A stretch of 64,000 nucleotides of DNA from LMUY01 sp965199165 (lineage in GTDB: Bacteria; Pseudomonadota; Alphaproteobacteria; Acetobacterales; Acetobacteraceae), in assembly GCA_965199165.1 (NCBI GenBank), contig OZ240681.1, forward strand, positions 682,001 to 746,000, given 5' to 3'. The notes under the pieces are model-generated. The model had not been told where the DNA came from. It was given only the letters and a program-made list of their open reading frames with translations, and did no database searches. Positions 32,206 to 40,821 of the stretch are shown here, in pieces (position 1 is the first letter of the stretch; every line of letters begins with the position of its first letter). The position numbers and the translations under genes are program-made.

Positions 32206-33330
32206 ATGAAGCTCAAGGCCGACCGGGCCAGCCTGATCAAAGCTCTGGCGCATATCCAGAGCGTCGCCGAGAAGCGCAATACGATCCCGATCCTGGCCAA
32301 CGCGCTCATCGCCGTGCGCGATGGCAAGCTGAGTTTCACCGCGACCGACATGGAGATCGCCGTGGTGGAGGAGGTCGCGGCCGCCACCAGCCGCGACGGC
32401 GCCACCACCGCCTCGGCCAACACCCTGTACGAGATCGTGCGCAAGCTGCCGGACGGGGCCGAGGTGGAGCTGGACTTCGCCGGCGGCGACGCGCAACTGG
32501 CGCTGCGGGCGGGCCGCTACGCCACCAGTCTGGTGACGCTGCCGACCGACGACTTTCCCTCCATGACCGCCGGGCAACTCCCGCATCGCTTCCACCTCTC
32601 TGCCTTGGCATGGCGCGGGCTGATCGACCGCACCCGCTTCGCCATCAGCACGGAGGAGACGCGCTACTACCTCAACGGCATCTTCCTGCACGCGGCCGAG
32701 GCCAACGATGGCCGGGTGTTGCGCGCCGTCGCCACCGACGGGCACCGCCTCGCAAGGGTGGAGGAGCCGCTGCCCGAAGGCGCCGGGTCGATGCCCGGCG
32801 TGATCGTCCCGCGCAAGACGGTGGCCGAGCTGCGCAAGCTGCTGGACGAAGCCAGCGGCGACGTGGAATGCGCGCTGTCCGACACCCGCATCCAGTTCAC
32901 CGTCGGCAGCGTGCAGCTGACCAGCAAGCTGATCGACGGCACCTTTCCGGAATATGAACGCGTCATCCCGCGCGACAACGAGAAGATCCTGCGGGTCGGC
33001 AAGAAGGATTTCGCCGAGGCGGTCGGCCGCGTGGCCGCAATCAGCAGCGAGCGGTCGCGCCCGGTGAAGATGTCGCTGGCGCGCGACCTGCTGGTGCTGT
33101 CCGCCGCCAGTCCGGAACAGGGGACCGCCAGCGAGGAACTGGAGGGCGACCGCGTGAAATACGAAGCCGGCCCGCTCGAGATCGGCTTCCAGGCGCGCTA
33201 CCTCAACGACATCACGGACCAGATCGGCGGCGAGGTGGAGTTCCTGTTCAGCGACGGCGCGGCGCCCACCGTGGTGCGCGATGCCGGCGACAGCAGCGCG
33301 CTCTACGTACTGATGCCGATGCGGGTGTAG
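32206..33330 (+). CDS. dnaN: DNA polymerase III beta subunit (sliding clamp)
   Basis: 374 residues with the three-fold clamp layout. Landmarks are MKLKADRASLIKALAHIQSV, NTIPILANALI, RATDGHRL-like (AVATDGHRLARVE), SKLIDGTFPEYERVIP and the C-terminal ALYVLMPMRV. It tethers polymerase and many partners to DNA. GGAAGGA precedes the ATG. It follows dnaA by 93 bp in the usual order. Confidence 0.96.
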   Translation: MKLKADRASLIKALAHIQSVAEKRNTIPILANALIAVRDGKLSFTATDMEIAVVEEVAAATSRDGATTASANTLYEIVRKLPDGAEVELDFAGGDAQLALRAGRYATSLVTLPTDDFPSMTAGQLPHRFHLSALAWRGLIDRTRFAISTEETRYYLNGIFLHAAEANDGRVLRAVATDGHRLARVEEPLPEGAGSMPGVIVPRKTVAELRKLLDEASGDVECALSDTRIQFTVGSVQLTSKLIDGTFPEYERVIPRDNEKILRVGKKDFAEAVGRVAAISSERSRPVKMSLARDLLVLSAASPEQGTASEELEGDRVKYEAGPLEIGFQARYLNDITDQIGGEVEFLFSDGAAPTVVRDAGDSSALYVLMPMRV

Positions 33331-33361
33331 CCAACGCCGGCCCACTGACGCGCGACGCGGG

Positions 33362-34498
33362 GTGCAGCTCACTCGCCTGGCACTCACTGAGTTCCGCAAC
33401 TACCCGGCCCTGGTCTGGCGCCCGGGCACGCGGCTGGTCGTGGTCACCGGCCCGAACGGCAGCGGCAAGACCAACCTGCTGGAAGCTGTCTCCCTCCTCG
33501 TGCCCGGGCGCGGCCTGCGCAACGCGCGCCTGGCTGACCTCCCGCGACAGGCTGGCACCGGCCGCTGGGGTGTGGCGGCGGAGTTCGCCGATGGGCTGCG
33601 CCTCGGCACCGGCAGCCCACCGGACGGGCCGGCCGAACGGCGGGTGTTCCGGCTGGACGACGAGGTCCCACGCTCCCAGGCGGCCATCGCGCAGCGGCTG
33701 GCGGCGGTGTGGCTCACGCCGCAGATGGACCGCCTGTTCGGGGAAGGTGCATCCGGACGTCGCCGCTTCCTGGACCGCCTGGTCTGGGCGCTGGAGCCGG
33801 GCCATGCGCGGGAGATCGCCGCCCACGACACGGCCATGGCCAGCCGCAACCGCCTGCTGGCGCAAGGGGGCGCCGATCCGGCCTGGCTGGCCGGGCTGGA
33901 GGACGGCATGGTGCGCCACGCCGTGGCCGCCGCTGCCGCCCGCCGCTCGCTCGTCGCCCGGCTGAATGCTGCGCTTGCGGACGGGGCAGCCGGGCGGTTT
34001 CCCGCCGCTCGCATGGCCTTGCTGGACCCGATCGCCGGGCGGCTGGACACGGACCCGGCCCTCACCGTGGAGGACTGGCTGCGGGCTGCCCTGTGCGAGT
34101 CCCGCGCCCGGGACGCGGCGGCTGGCACCGCCGGGCTGGGCGCGCACCGGGCGGACATGGCGTTGTTCGACGCGGCCACCGGCCTGCCCGCCGCGCTGGC
34201 CAGCACCGGGCAGCAGAAGGCGCTGCTGCTGGGCGTGGTGCTGGGCCATGCCGCCCTGATCGCCGCCGCCCGGGGTGCGCCGCCCGTGCTGCTGCTGGAC
34301 GAGCCGGCTGTCCACCTGGATGCCGAGCGCCGGAGTGACCTGCTGGCAGCCCTGATGACGCTGGATGGCACCGTGCTGCTGACGGGCACGGACGCGGACG
34401 CCTTCGCGCCCCTGCGGGGCCGTGCCGAGGGATGGCGCACCGGCGGCGACGCCCTGCTGCCGGACCCGGCCTTTCCCCCCATCGGCACTGTCTTATAG
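33362..34498 (+). CDS. recF: DNA replication and repair protein RecF
   Basis: 378 residues from GTG. The SMC-like ATPase has Walker A VVTGPNGSGKTNLLEAV (about 29-45), the TPQMDRLFGEGASGRRRFLD segment and Walker B VLLLDEPAVHLDAERR. RecF loads RecA at gaps with RecO/R. The start lacks a strong ribosome site, but the sequence LTRLALTEFRNYPAL is the normal N-terminus. Confidence 0.95.
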   Translation: MQLTRLALTEFRNYPALVWRPGTRLVVVTGPNGSGKTNLLEAVSLLVPGRGLRNARLADLPRQAGTGRWGVAAEFADGLRLGTGSPPDGPAERRVFRLDDEVPRSQAAIAQRLAAVWLTPQMDRLFGEGASGRRRFLDRLVWALEPGHAREIAAHDTAMASRNRLLAQGGADPAWLAGLEDGMVRHAVAAAAARRSLVARLNAALADGAAGRFPAARMALLDPIAGRLDTDPALTVEDWLRAALCESRARDAAAGTAGLGAHRADMALFDAATGLPAALASTGQQKALLLGVVLGHAALIAAARGAPPVLLLDEPAVHLDAERRSDLLAALMTLDGTVLLTGTDADAFAPLRGRAEGWRTGGDALLPDPAFPPIGTVL

Positions 34499-34515
34499 GC
34501 GTGATTGCGCCTATA
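34494..34515. promoter_or_regulatory. perfect palindrome at the recF stop, upstream of gyrB
   Basis: TATAGGCG and CGCCTATA form an 8-bp inverted repeat around TGATTG and span the recF stop codon, 41 bp before the gyrB ATG. It could be an operator or a short attenuator-like hairpin. There is no T-run, so full termination is unlikely. Confidence 0.45.
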
Positions 34516-34555
34516 TAGCAGGTCACCCAGACGAGACCCGGAGACCACCGACGGC

Positions 34556-36994
34556 ATGTCCGACCCCGCCGCGCCCGCCCCTGATTCCACGCCCGGCAAC
34601 GGCGAGTATGACGCTGCGTCCATTTCCGTCCTGCGCGGCCTGGACGCGGTGCGCAAGCGGCCTGGCATGTATATCGGCGACACGGATGACGGGTCCGGCC
34701 TGCACCACATGGCGTTCGAGATCATCGACAACGCGGTGGACGAGGCGCAGGCGGGTTTCGCCACCGAGTGCTCGCTGACGCTGAACGCGGATGGCTCCGT
34801 GACCGTGCGCGACAACGGGCGCGGCATCCCCACCGACATCCACCACGAGGAGGGCGTGTCCGCGGCCGAGGTGGTGCTGACGCGGCTGCATGCCGGCGGC
34901 AAGTTCAACCAGAACAGCTACAAGGTGTCCGGCGGCCTGCACGGCGTGGGGGCCGCCGTGGTGAACGCGCTGTCCGACTGGATGCACGTGCGCATCTGGC
35001 GCAACGGCACGGAGCACGTGATCCGCTTCCGCAACGGCGATGCGGTCGAGCCGCTGGCCGTGGTCGGCCCAAGCCCGGAGCACACCGGCACCGAGGTGAT
35101 CTTCAAGCCGAGCCCGGCGACCTTCACCAAGACCGAATTTGAATACGCCATCCTGGAGAAGCGGCTGCGCGAGCTGGCGTTCCTGAACTCCGGCCTGCGC
35201 ATCCGCCTGCACGACGAGCGGCATGCGCCGGTGCAGGAGGCGGATTTCTGCTTCGACGGCGGACTGATCCAGTTCGTCCGCTTCCTGGACCGATCGAAGA
35301 CGCCGGTGCTGAGCGAACCGCTGTTCGGCGCGGTGGATGCGTCGGGCGGCATGCGGGTGGAGTTCGCCCTGTCCTGGAACGACAGCTTCCACGAGACGAT
35401 GCTGTGCTACACCAACAACATCCCGCAGCGCGACGGCGGCAGCCACCTGGCGGGCTATCGCCAGGCACTGACCCGCGTGGTGACGAAATACGCCGAAAGC
35501 ATGGGCAAGAAGGAACTGGCCCTGGTGGGCGAGGACATGCGCGAGGGCATGACCTGCGTGCTGTCGGTCAAGGTGCCGGACCCGAAGTTCAGCAGCCAGA
35601 CCAAGGACAAGCTCGTCAGCTCCGAAGTGCAGCCCGTGGTGCAGGCCGTGGTCGCCGACGTGGTGAGCCATTGGTTCGAGACGCACCCGCGCGAGGCCAA
35701 GGCGATCGTGCAGAAGGTGATGGACGCCGCCAGCGCCCGCGAGGCCGCCCGCAAAGCGCGCGAGCTGACCCGGCGCAAGGGCGTGCTGGACGTGTCCACG
35801 CTGCCGGGCAAGCTGGCGGATTGCCAGGAGCGCGACCCGGCGAAGGCGGAGGTCTTCATCGTCGAGGGTGATTCGGCCGGCGGCTCCGCCAAGCAGGGGC
35901 GCGACCGCAAGTCCCAGGCGATCCTGCCGCTGAAGGGCAAGATCCTGAACGTCGAACGCGCCCGGTTCGACCGCATGCTCGGCTCGGCCGAGATCGGCAC
36001 GCTGATCACGGCGCTGGGCACCGGGATCGGCCGCGGCGAGCCCGAACAGGGCGGCTTCGACATCACCAAGCTGCGCTACCACCGCATCGTCATCATGACG
36101 GACGCCGACGTGGACGGCAGCCATATCCGCACGTTGCTGCTGACGTTCTTCTTCCGCCAGATGCCGGAGCTGATCGAGCGCGGCTACCTCTACATCGCGC
36201 AGCCGCCGCTGTTCAAGGCGACCCGCGGCCGCGACGAGCGCTACATCAAGGACGATGCGGCGCTGGAAGAGTACCTGCTGGACAAGGCCCTGGCCGAGGC
36301 GGTGCTGACCTATGCCGATGGCACGGTGGTGCAGGGCGAAGAGTTGGCCGGCGAGGCGAGGTTCTTGCGCGAAGCCTGGTCGAACTTGCGCCGTCTGTCC
36401 GACGCCGTTTCGACCACCTTGCTGGAACAGGCCGCCATCGCCGGCGCGCTCACCTCCGACTTCGCCGGCACGGTGGGGGAGCGCGCCGTGCTGGCGGACC
36501 GGCTGGCGGCGAACTCCATCCCGTCCGAGCGGGGCTGGGTGGTGGATGCGGACGAACGCGGCCTAACCATGCGGCGAACCGTGCGCGGTGTCGCGGACTG
36601 GCACCGGATCGACGCTGCGACGTTGCGCAGTGCCGAGGCGCGCTGGCTGCACGATCGGCATTCCGTGTTGCTGCAGAAGTTCGCCCAGCCAGCGTCGTTG
36701 AAACTGGACCGTGACACGGTGAGCGTCGCCGGGCCCGCGAGTGCATTCGACCGCATCCTGCAACAGGGCCGGCGGGGCCTGTCGATCCAGCGGTTCAAGG
36801 GTTTGGGTGAGATGAACCCGGAGCAATTATGGAAAACCACGCTCGACCCTGCGGTTCGTACGCTGTTGCAAGTGCGCGTGGGCGACGTTGAGGACGCTGC
36901 CGAAGTCTTCTCAACCCTCATGGGTGACGTCGTGGAGCCCCGACGCGATTTCATCGTGGGCAACGCGCTGAAGGTCGCAAACTTGGACGTATGA
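34556..36994 (+). CDS. gyrB: DNA gyrase subunit B
   Basis: 812 residues. The GHKL ATPase has GLHHMAFEIIDNAVDEAQAG and SGGLHGVGAAVVNALS. The TOPRIM domain has the EGDSAGGSAKQGRDR motif and the DADVDGSHIRTLLLTFFFR metal site. The C-terminus QRFKGLGEMNPEQLW and NALKVANLDV is standard. GyrB supplies ATP-driven strand passage for negative supercoiling. The chosen ATG (MSDPAAPAP) is the internal one; the frame opens at 34505. Confidence 0.97.
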   Translation: MSDPAAPAPDSTPGNGEYDAASISVLRGLDAVRKRPGMYIGDTDDGSGLHHMAFEIIDNAVDEAQAGFATECSLTLNADGSVTVRDNGRGIPTDIHHEEGVSAAEVVLTRLHAGGKFNQNSYKVSGGLHGVGAAVVNALSDWMHVRIWRNGTEHVIRFRNGDAVEPLAVVGPSPEHTGTEVIFKPSPATFTKTEFEYAILEKRLRELAFLNSGLRIRLHDERHAPVQEADFCFDGGLIQFVRFLDRSKTPVLSEPLFGAVDASGGMRVEFALSWNDSFHETMLCYTNNIPQRDGGSHLAGYRQALTRVVTKYAESMGKKELALVGEDMREGMTCVLSVKVPDPKFSSQTKDKLVSSEVQPVVQAVVADVVSHWFETHPREAKAIVQKVMDAASAREAARKARELTRRKGVLDVSTLPGKLADCQERDPAKAEVFIVEGDSAGGSAKQGRDRKSQAILPLKGKILNVERARFDRMLGSAEIGTLITALGTGIGRGEPEQGGFDITKLRYHRIVIMTDADVDGSHIRTLLLTFFFRQMPELIERGYLYIAQPPLFKATRGRDERYIKDDAALEEYLLDKALAEAVLTYADGTVVQGEELAGEARFLREAWSNLRRLSDAVSTTLLEQAAIAGALTSDFAGTVGERAVLADRLAANSIPSERGWVVDADERGLTMRRTVRGVADWHRIDAATLRSAEARWLHDRHSVLLQKFAQPASLKLDRDTVSVAGPASAFDRILQQGRRGLSIQRFKGLGEMNPEQLWKTTLDPAVRTLLQVRVGDVEDAAEVFSTLMGDVVEPRRDFIVGNALKVANLDV

Positions 36995-37018
36995 TCATCG
37001 TGTGAGCTGGTCAGGTTT

Positions 37019-37381
37019 TTGGGAGCGATTGCCTGGGAGTCGCTGTGCACTGGCTACCTGAGCCTGGAGCATGGTTTCATTCATACGGGCCTGTCGACAG
37101 GAGGGACGTTGCCAACGTTCGATATCGTTGGGCGTCGGCTGTCCGACGGCATGCATGTCTTCGCCCAGTGCAAGAAGGATCCCAATCCCGTCGAGGTCCA
37201 GGAGTCATTCAAGGTGGCCCTGGGTGCCCACACCGGGCCATGCCTCGCGTTTTACTTCGCCTACGGTAATTGCCTTGGAGACATTCCGCCTGGGGTCGAG
37301 GTCTTCGACGAGGTCCGGATGCTGGCTTGGTTGGCGACCGAGCGCGGGGAGAGATACCGGCAATTGCTGCTGGGCAGATGA
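37019..37381 (+). pseudogene. C-terminal fragment of a PD-(D/E)XK endonuclease-like protein
   Basis: The frame is continuous with gyrB after its stop and has no good start or ribosome site. It reads LGAIAWESLCTGYLSLEHGF, then FDIVGRRLSDGMHVFAQCKK. The spacing of FDIVG and QCKK fits the D...QxK core of Mrr-like nucleases. The rest (DPNPVEVQESF, a strand and a final helix) is short. I read it as the 3' remainder of a truncated gene; an expressed 120-residue protein from TTG cannot be excluded. Confidence 0.5.
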
Positions 37382-37681
37382 ACCCTGGCGGGATAGTCTT
37401 CGGAATTGCGTCTCAAGACGTCGGGAGTCTCTGGAAGTCCGCGCGGTCGTCTCGGGAGAGCTTCCGATGGCCGAGAAGACATCAACGGGTTAGGTGGGTA
37501 GCAGTCTCGCGAAATGCGTCTCCCCACACGTGCGCGCTTCGAGCCGCCGGAAACCGGCACATAGACACAGCGGAGCGAGATCAGATTGTAGATAATTTGT
37601 GTATAGAACATGTTTTTCTCACGGACGGGTCTGTGGCAGTGCCAAGATGAAGCGTGGGAGTACTGAATAGGAGGCCATTGC
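37382..37681. other. non-coding, locally A/T-rich
   Basis: No supported gene. Around 37570-37620 there is an A/T-rich pocket with TGTAGATAA (37587-37595), one base from a DnaA box. A single degenerate site does not make an origin. Confidence 0.4.
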
Positions 37682-38023
37682 TTATCGTATTGAGACCGAA
37701 ACTTGCTTGCGCCCGGTCGGCATCGACCTGCTGTCGCTCGCACGCAGCACTTCCATGCTCCAGCTTGCCTGACCATTTTGGAAGCGGACGACAGCACCCG
37801 GCGCTAGGTTACCAGCCGTATTGGGCGGCAGCCGTTTGACGAACTGGTAGCCTCCGCCGGTCTGCCGGAACACTACGACGGCGAGTTGCTCGGCATTGCC
37901 CGTTGGATCGTTCACGTATTGGATGAAGGCAAGCGCGTCCGGAGTGCCGGGCCCGCCGTCGGCTGCCATACTGGATGTGGATTTTCGGGCTTTTATTTTG
38001 GGATATTTATCAGCCGGTCTCAT
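37682..38023 (-). CDS. unknown protein, possibly lacking its secretion signal
   Basis: 113 residues in the longest frame. The C-terminal 85 residues look like a real folded domain (LAFIQYVNDPTGNAEQLAVV, VFRQTGGGYQFVKRL, SMEVLRASDSRSMPTGRKQV). The N-terminal part is low in pattern, and no signal peptide or ribosome site is evident. It may be a 5'-damaged gene for a secreted protein. No family is recognised. Confidence 0.45.
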   Translation of the reverse strand: MRPADKYPKIKARKSTSSMAADGGPGTPDALAFIQYVNDPTGNAEQLAVVVFRQTGGGYQFVKRLPPNTAGNLAPGAVVRFQNGQASWSMEVLRASDSRSMPTGRKQVSVSIR

Positions 38024-38052
38024 TGGCCTTGCGAAGATTTTCGCGCGCGGCC

Positions 38053-38295
38053 ATGCCCAGGTTTCTTCGTTCTCCCCGCTCGGCCGCGCTCCGCACCCTG
38101 CTGGTTCAGGCTCGGCAGAAGGCTGGACTGACCCAGGCAGACCTGGCCGGACGGCTCCGTCGGCCGCAGTCGTTCGTCTCGAAGGTCGAAGCTGGGGAAC
38201 GTCGGCTCGACTTCGTCGAGTTCCTCGAAGTCACGCAGGCCCTGGGATACCAGGCAACCGACATCATTGCCGCCCTGCTGGCCATCGAAGGGTGA
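38053..38295 (+). CDS. small XRE-family DNA-binding protein
   Basis: 80 residues. The HTH is LRTLLVQARQKAGLTQADLA followed by FVSKVEAGERRLDFVEFLEV, which matches the common HTH_3 proteins. No extra domain is present. It lies in a strip of gene fragments, so its target may be lost. ATG at 38053 is used; the frame opens at 37975. Confidence 0.75.
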   Translation: MPRFLRSPRSAALRTLLVQARQKAGLTQADLAGRLRRPQSFVSKVEAGERRLDFVEFLEVTQALGYQATDIIAALLAIEG

Positions 38296-38488
38296 CACAG
38301 CAGGTGTAATTCGCCAGTCCGAGCAGCCTTGCATGCCCGTCCTACCCAACTATCCTGCAGCGAAGCGTTATCTGGATCATCAGCATGGCGAACGCGCCCG
38401 TACCGGTGTTCCAGAGCGACTTGCCTATACCCGCCAACCTCGACCGGGCACGCGCCGACGCCCTCGGCTGGGCCGGAGGCAAGGCGGG

Positions 38489-39109
38489 ATGAACGGTCTG
38501 GCAAGGCTGGTCGCCTGGTTCATCGTGCTGTCCTGTGCGTTCGCGCGGATGGACGCCGCTTCGGCGCAACCTGTGGACCAGGCATACCCGGATCATCCGC
38601 CAGCCGACTTCTGCGGGGGTGGCCCTGGCGACCCGCCCCTGTTGACCTTCGAGCCCGGCGTGGCCACGCCTTCGTTGGCCAACCCGACCGTCACCAACCG
38701 AGTTGCCCGCTGGGGCGAGCGCATGCGGTCCGCCGGTTCGAGGGTCATCCTGCTCACCGGCCTTGCCGACACCGGCGAGGCCGGTTACACCCCCGACCTC
38801 GGCCTGCGGCGCGCCCAGGCGGTCCGCGACCTGCTCGTCGGCATGAAGGTGGACCCGTCGGCGATCTGGGTGCGAGGTGAAAGCGTCCCGCCTCCAGCGT
38901 CACCGGACGACGCCGTGCTCGGACGCAGAGTGGTGGTGGGCGACCCATTACAGGCGGTCGCGTGCAACCAGGCCCTGTGGCAGGACCGCTTCCGCTGGTT
39001 CACCGCCCACTGCTCCGGCCAGGCGGTCGACGCCGCCATGCAGCGGACGTGCGACGTGGCGGACGAGCAGCTCAGCGGCGGCGATCCACGCGGCGAAAAG
39101 AGGCGCTGA
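38489..39109 (+). CDS. secreted OmpA-C-like protein
   Basis: 206 residues. A signal peptide (MNGLARLVAWFIVLSCAFAR, then MDAASA) leads a domain with SRVILLTGLADTGEAGYTPD, LGLRRAQAVRDLLVGMKVDP and IWVRGES. This is the pattern of OmpA/MotB C-terminal peptidoglycan-binding domains, but with the first part altered. Four cysteines (C59-like region, C-N near 160, HC, RTC) could form disulfides. GGAGG precedes the ATG. Two small genes follow closely. Confidence 0.65.
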   Translation: MNGLARLVAWFIVLSCAFARMDAASAQPVDQAYPDHPPADFCGGGPGDPPLLTFEPGVATPSLANPTVTNRVARWGERMRSAGSRVILLTGLADTGEAGYTPDLGLRRAQAVRDLLVGMKVDPSAIWVRGESVPPPASPDDAVLGRRVVVGDPLQAVACNQALWQDRFRWFTAHCSGQAVDAAMQRTCDVADEQLSGGDPRGEKRR

Positions 39110-39111
39110 CC

Positions 39112-39414
39112 ATGGCCGCGCAAACGGGGCTCCTGATCCGCTATCAGTCGCTTGTGTTCGACCTCTCCGGCATGCATTCGGCCGACCTGCTCACCCGCGT
39201 GAGGGCGGCCCTGCTGGTCGGCCTCGACAGGGTGCAGAGCAGCCCGCGCTTGCAGACCCTGCTGACGACTCTGACGGCGCTGTCTTCCAGGAACCCGGTC
39301 AGGTTCTTCACGAACGCAAAGGAGTGGCTTCCCGGTCCCGACCTTGGCTGGACCAGGACGCTCAGCAGGTTTGGCCGTCTGGGCCGCCCTGCCGATGACG
39401 AATTGCTATGGTGA
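39112..39414 (+). CDS. unknown 100-residue protein
   Basis: It starts two bases after the stop of the OmpA-like gene and ends overlapping the next start. It is helical and leucine-rich (SADLLTRVRAALLVGLDRVQ) with a short basic tail. No signal peptide or motif is seen. Operon layout supports it as a gene. Confidence 0.5.
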   Translation: MAAQTGLLIRYQSLVFDLSGMHSADLLTRVRAALLVGLDRVQSSPRLQTLLTTLTALSSRNPVRFFTNAKEWLPGPDLGWTRTLSRFGRLGRPADDELLW

Positions 39415-39653
39415 AGGGTAGCGGAGACGACACGAGATGGTGGCACGGCGACATCGCAGAGGTGGCAGATGCCTGGCTGATCAGAGGTCGTCTTTCATTC
39501 GGCGACGGGCTGCAGCCAGCCCCATTCCCATCGGCGCTGGCGCTCTGGGCCGGAACCCCCAGCCAGGTGGCGGCAATCTCGGAGGCTTTCCCCACGGCGT
39601 GGCACGTCGCCCGCAACCAGCCACGACATGTTGCCGAAGCAGACGTAAAGTGA
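39408..39653 (+). CDS. unknown 81-residue protein
   Basis: ATG lies inside the end of the previous gene (ATGGTGA overlap). The sequence is tryptophan-rich (DTRWWHGDIAEVADAWLI) and has no recognised domain. It is supported only by coupling and frame. Confidence 0.4.
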   Translation: MVKGSGDDTRWWHGDIAEVADAWLIRGRLSFGDGLQPAPFPSALALWAGTPSQVAAISEAFPTAWHVARNQPRHVAEADVK

Positions 39654-39883
39654 GAGCGGTGGCCATGATGTTGTCGGAAGGAGAAGGCCAGTCGCAATCG
39701 AACACCTTCGACGCCATGTGCCCCGCACCATGAGGAACAGCCTTATCATCCATGCAGCTTGCGCCGAGCGTCGCGGGATACCCGTGCGGCGCTGGTGGAA
39801 TTCGCCTAGTCGGCTGACCAGTTTCCTGCGCCGCGTCTGCGCTCCTCCGGGAGCGAGGTTCAGCAAGTTCGCAGGAGGCTACA

Positions 39884-40257
39884 ATGCCCATGGACGTCGA
39901 GAGCCGTTTCAAGGCTCTCTCCAAACAACTCTTTTCCCGGCGCTCGGTCGAAGACCCGCTAAATGGCGGAACCGACTTCCAGCGAATGGTCTCGGGGGCA
40001 CCGTTTAGAACCGGCAGCGCTGCCGGAGACGGTGCTGAGCTGGCCGAATGGCTCCTGTCGAGCCACGTGGACAGCGGGTTCGACCACGCCCGGCTTGCAG
40101 ATGCGCTGCGGCAGGCAAGCTTCCTGCAGGCGCCGGGCCAGCGCGTGTTCGCATTCGGTGTCATGTGCGTCGGCTTCTTCATCGCATTGCTGGACATCCA
40201 GATCGGCTCTGCCTCCCTCCGCGACATTTCGCCGAGATCATCGTTACAGCGGCAGCT
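39884..40257 (+). pseudogene. fragment of a DHA2-type MFS efflux gene
   Basis: After about 85 residues of unknown sequence the frame reads RVFAFGVMCVGFFIALLDIQ, then IGSASL. This is the first transmembrane helix of DHA2-family drug exporters. A shift to the next frame gives AEIIVTA, resembling the second helix with the intervening loop deleted. The gene then runs into the end of the Lrp-type gene on the other strand. It is non-functional. Confidence 0.5.
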
Positions 40258-40696
40258 CCGTCGTGCTCTTGACCTCCTCCATGACCGTGTAGGTATGGGT
40301 CTGGCGGATACCGGGAAGGCTCACCAAAGTCCCGCCCAGGAATTGTCGGTAAGCATGCATGTCGCGCACCCGGGCTTTGATGAGGTAGTCGAAGCCGCCG
40401 GCAACCATGTGGCACTCCAGGATCTCCGGCGACCGCGCCACGGCCCGCGCGAACTCGTCGAACGCCGCCGAGCTGGTTCTGTCCAGCGTGACCTCGACGA
40501 ACACCAGCAAGCCCAGGCCGAGCTTGGCTGGGTTGAGGTTGACGCTGTATCCCTCGATCACCCCGTCCTGCTGAAGCCTGCGCACCCGATCGTGGCTCGC
40601 TGCCTGGCTCATGTTTGCCCGTCTGGAGAGATCCACGTTTGTCATGCGGCCATCGCGCTGGAGCAGCCGCAGCAGCCGCCGGTCCGTGTCGTCCAA
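40244..40696 (-). CDS. Lrp/AsnC-family regulator, likely proline-responsive activator of putA
   Basis: I place the start at TTG (40696) preceded by GGAGA at good spacing, giving 150 residues, the usual family length. The frame opens far upstream at 40900. The HTH is LDDTDRRLLRLLQRDGRMTN followed by ANMSQAASHDRVRRLQQDGV. The RAM ligand domain has GLLVFVEVTLDR and ECHMVAGGFDYLIKARV. Its divergent position from putA matches PutR/PdhR-type control, where the regulator activates putA when proline is present. Confidence 0.85.
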   Translation of the reverse strand: MDDTDRRLLRLLQRDGRMTNVDLSRRANMSQAASHDRVRRLQQDGVIEGYSVNLNPAKLGLGLLVFVEVTLDRTSSAAFDEFARAVARSPEILECHMVAGGFDYLIKARVRDMHAYRQFLGGTLVSLPGIRQTHTYTVMEEVKSTTELPL

Positions 40697-40821
40697 CTGA
40701 TGGTTTCTCCGACGCCGCCGCTGCCGACCGTAGTTTCTTCGGCAGATGGCCACAAGTTCCGAAGCACCCCGGCACACGATCCCCCTATACCTGATCATCT
40801 TCAAGAGCCGGGACGACCCGC

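Noticed and set aside
37560..37620. A/T-rich pocket with one near-DnaA box after gyrB as a possible origin
   Set aside because: A single imperfect box and no cluster or 13-mer-like repeats.
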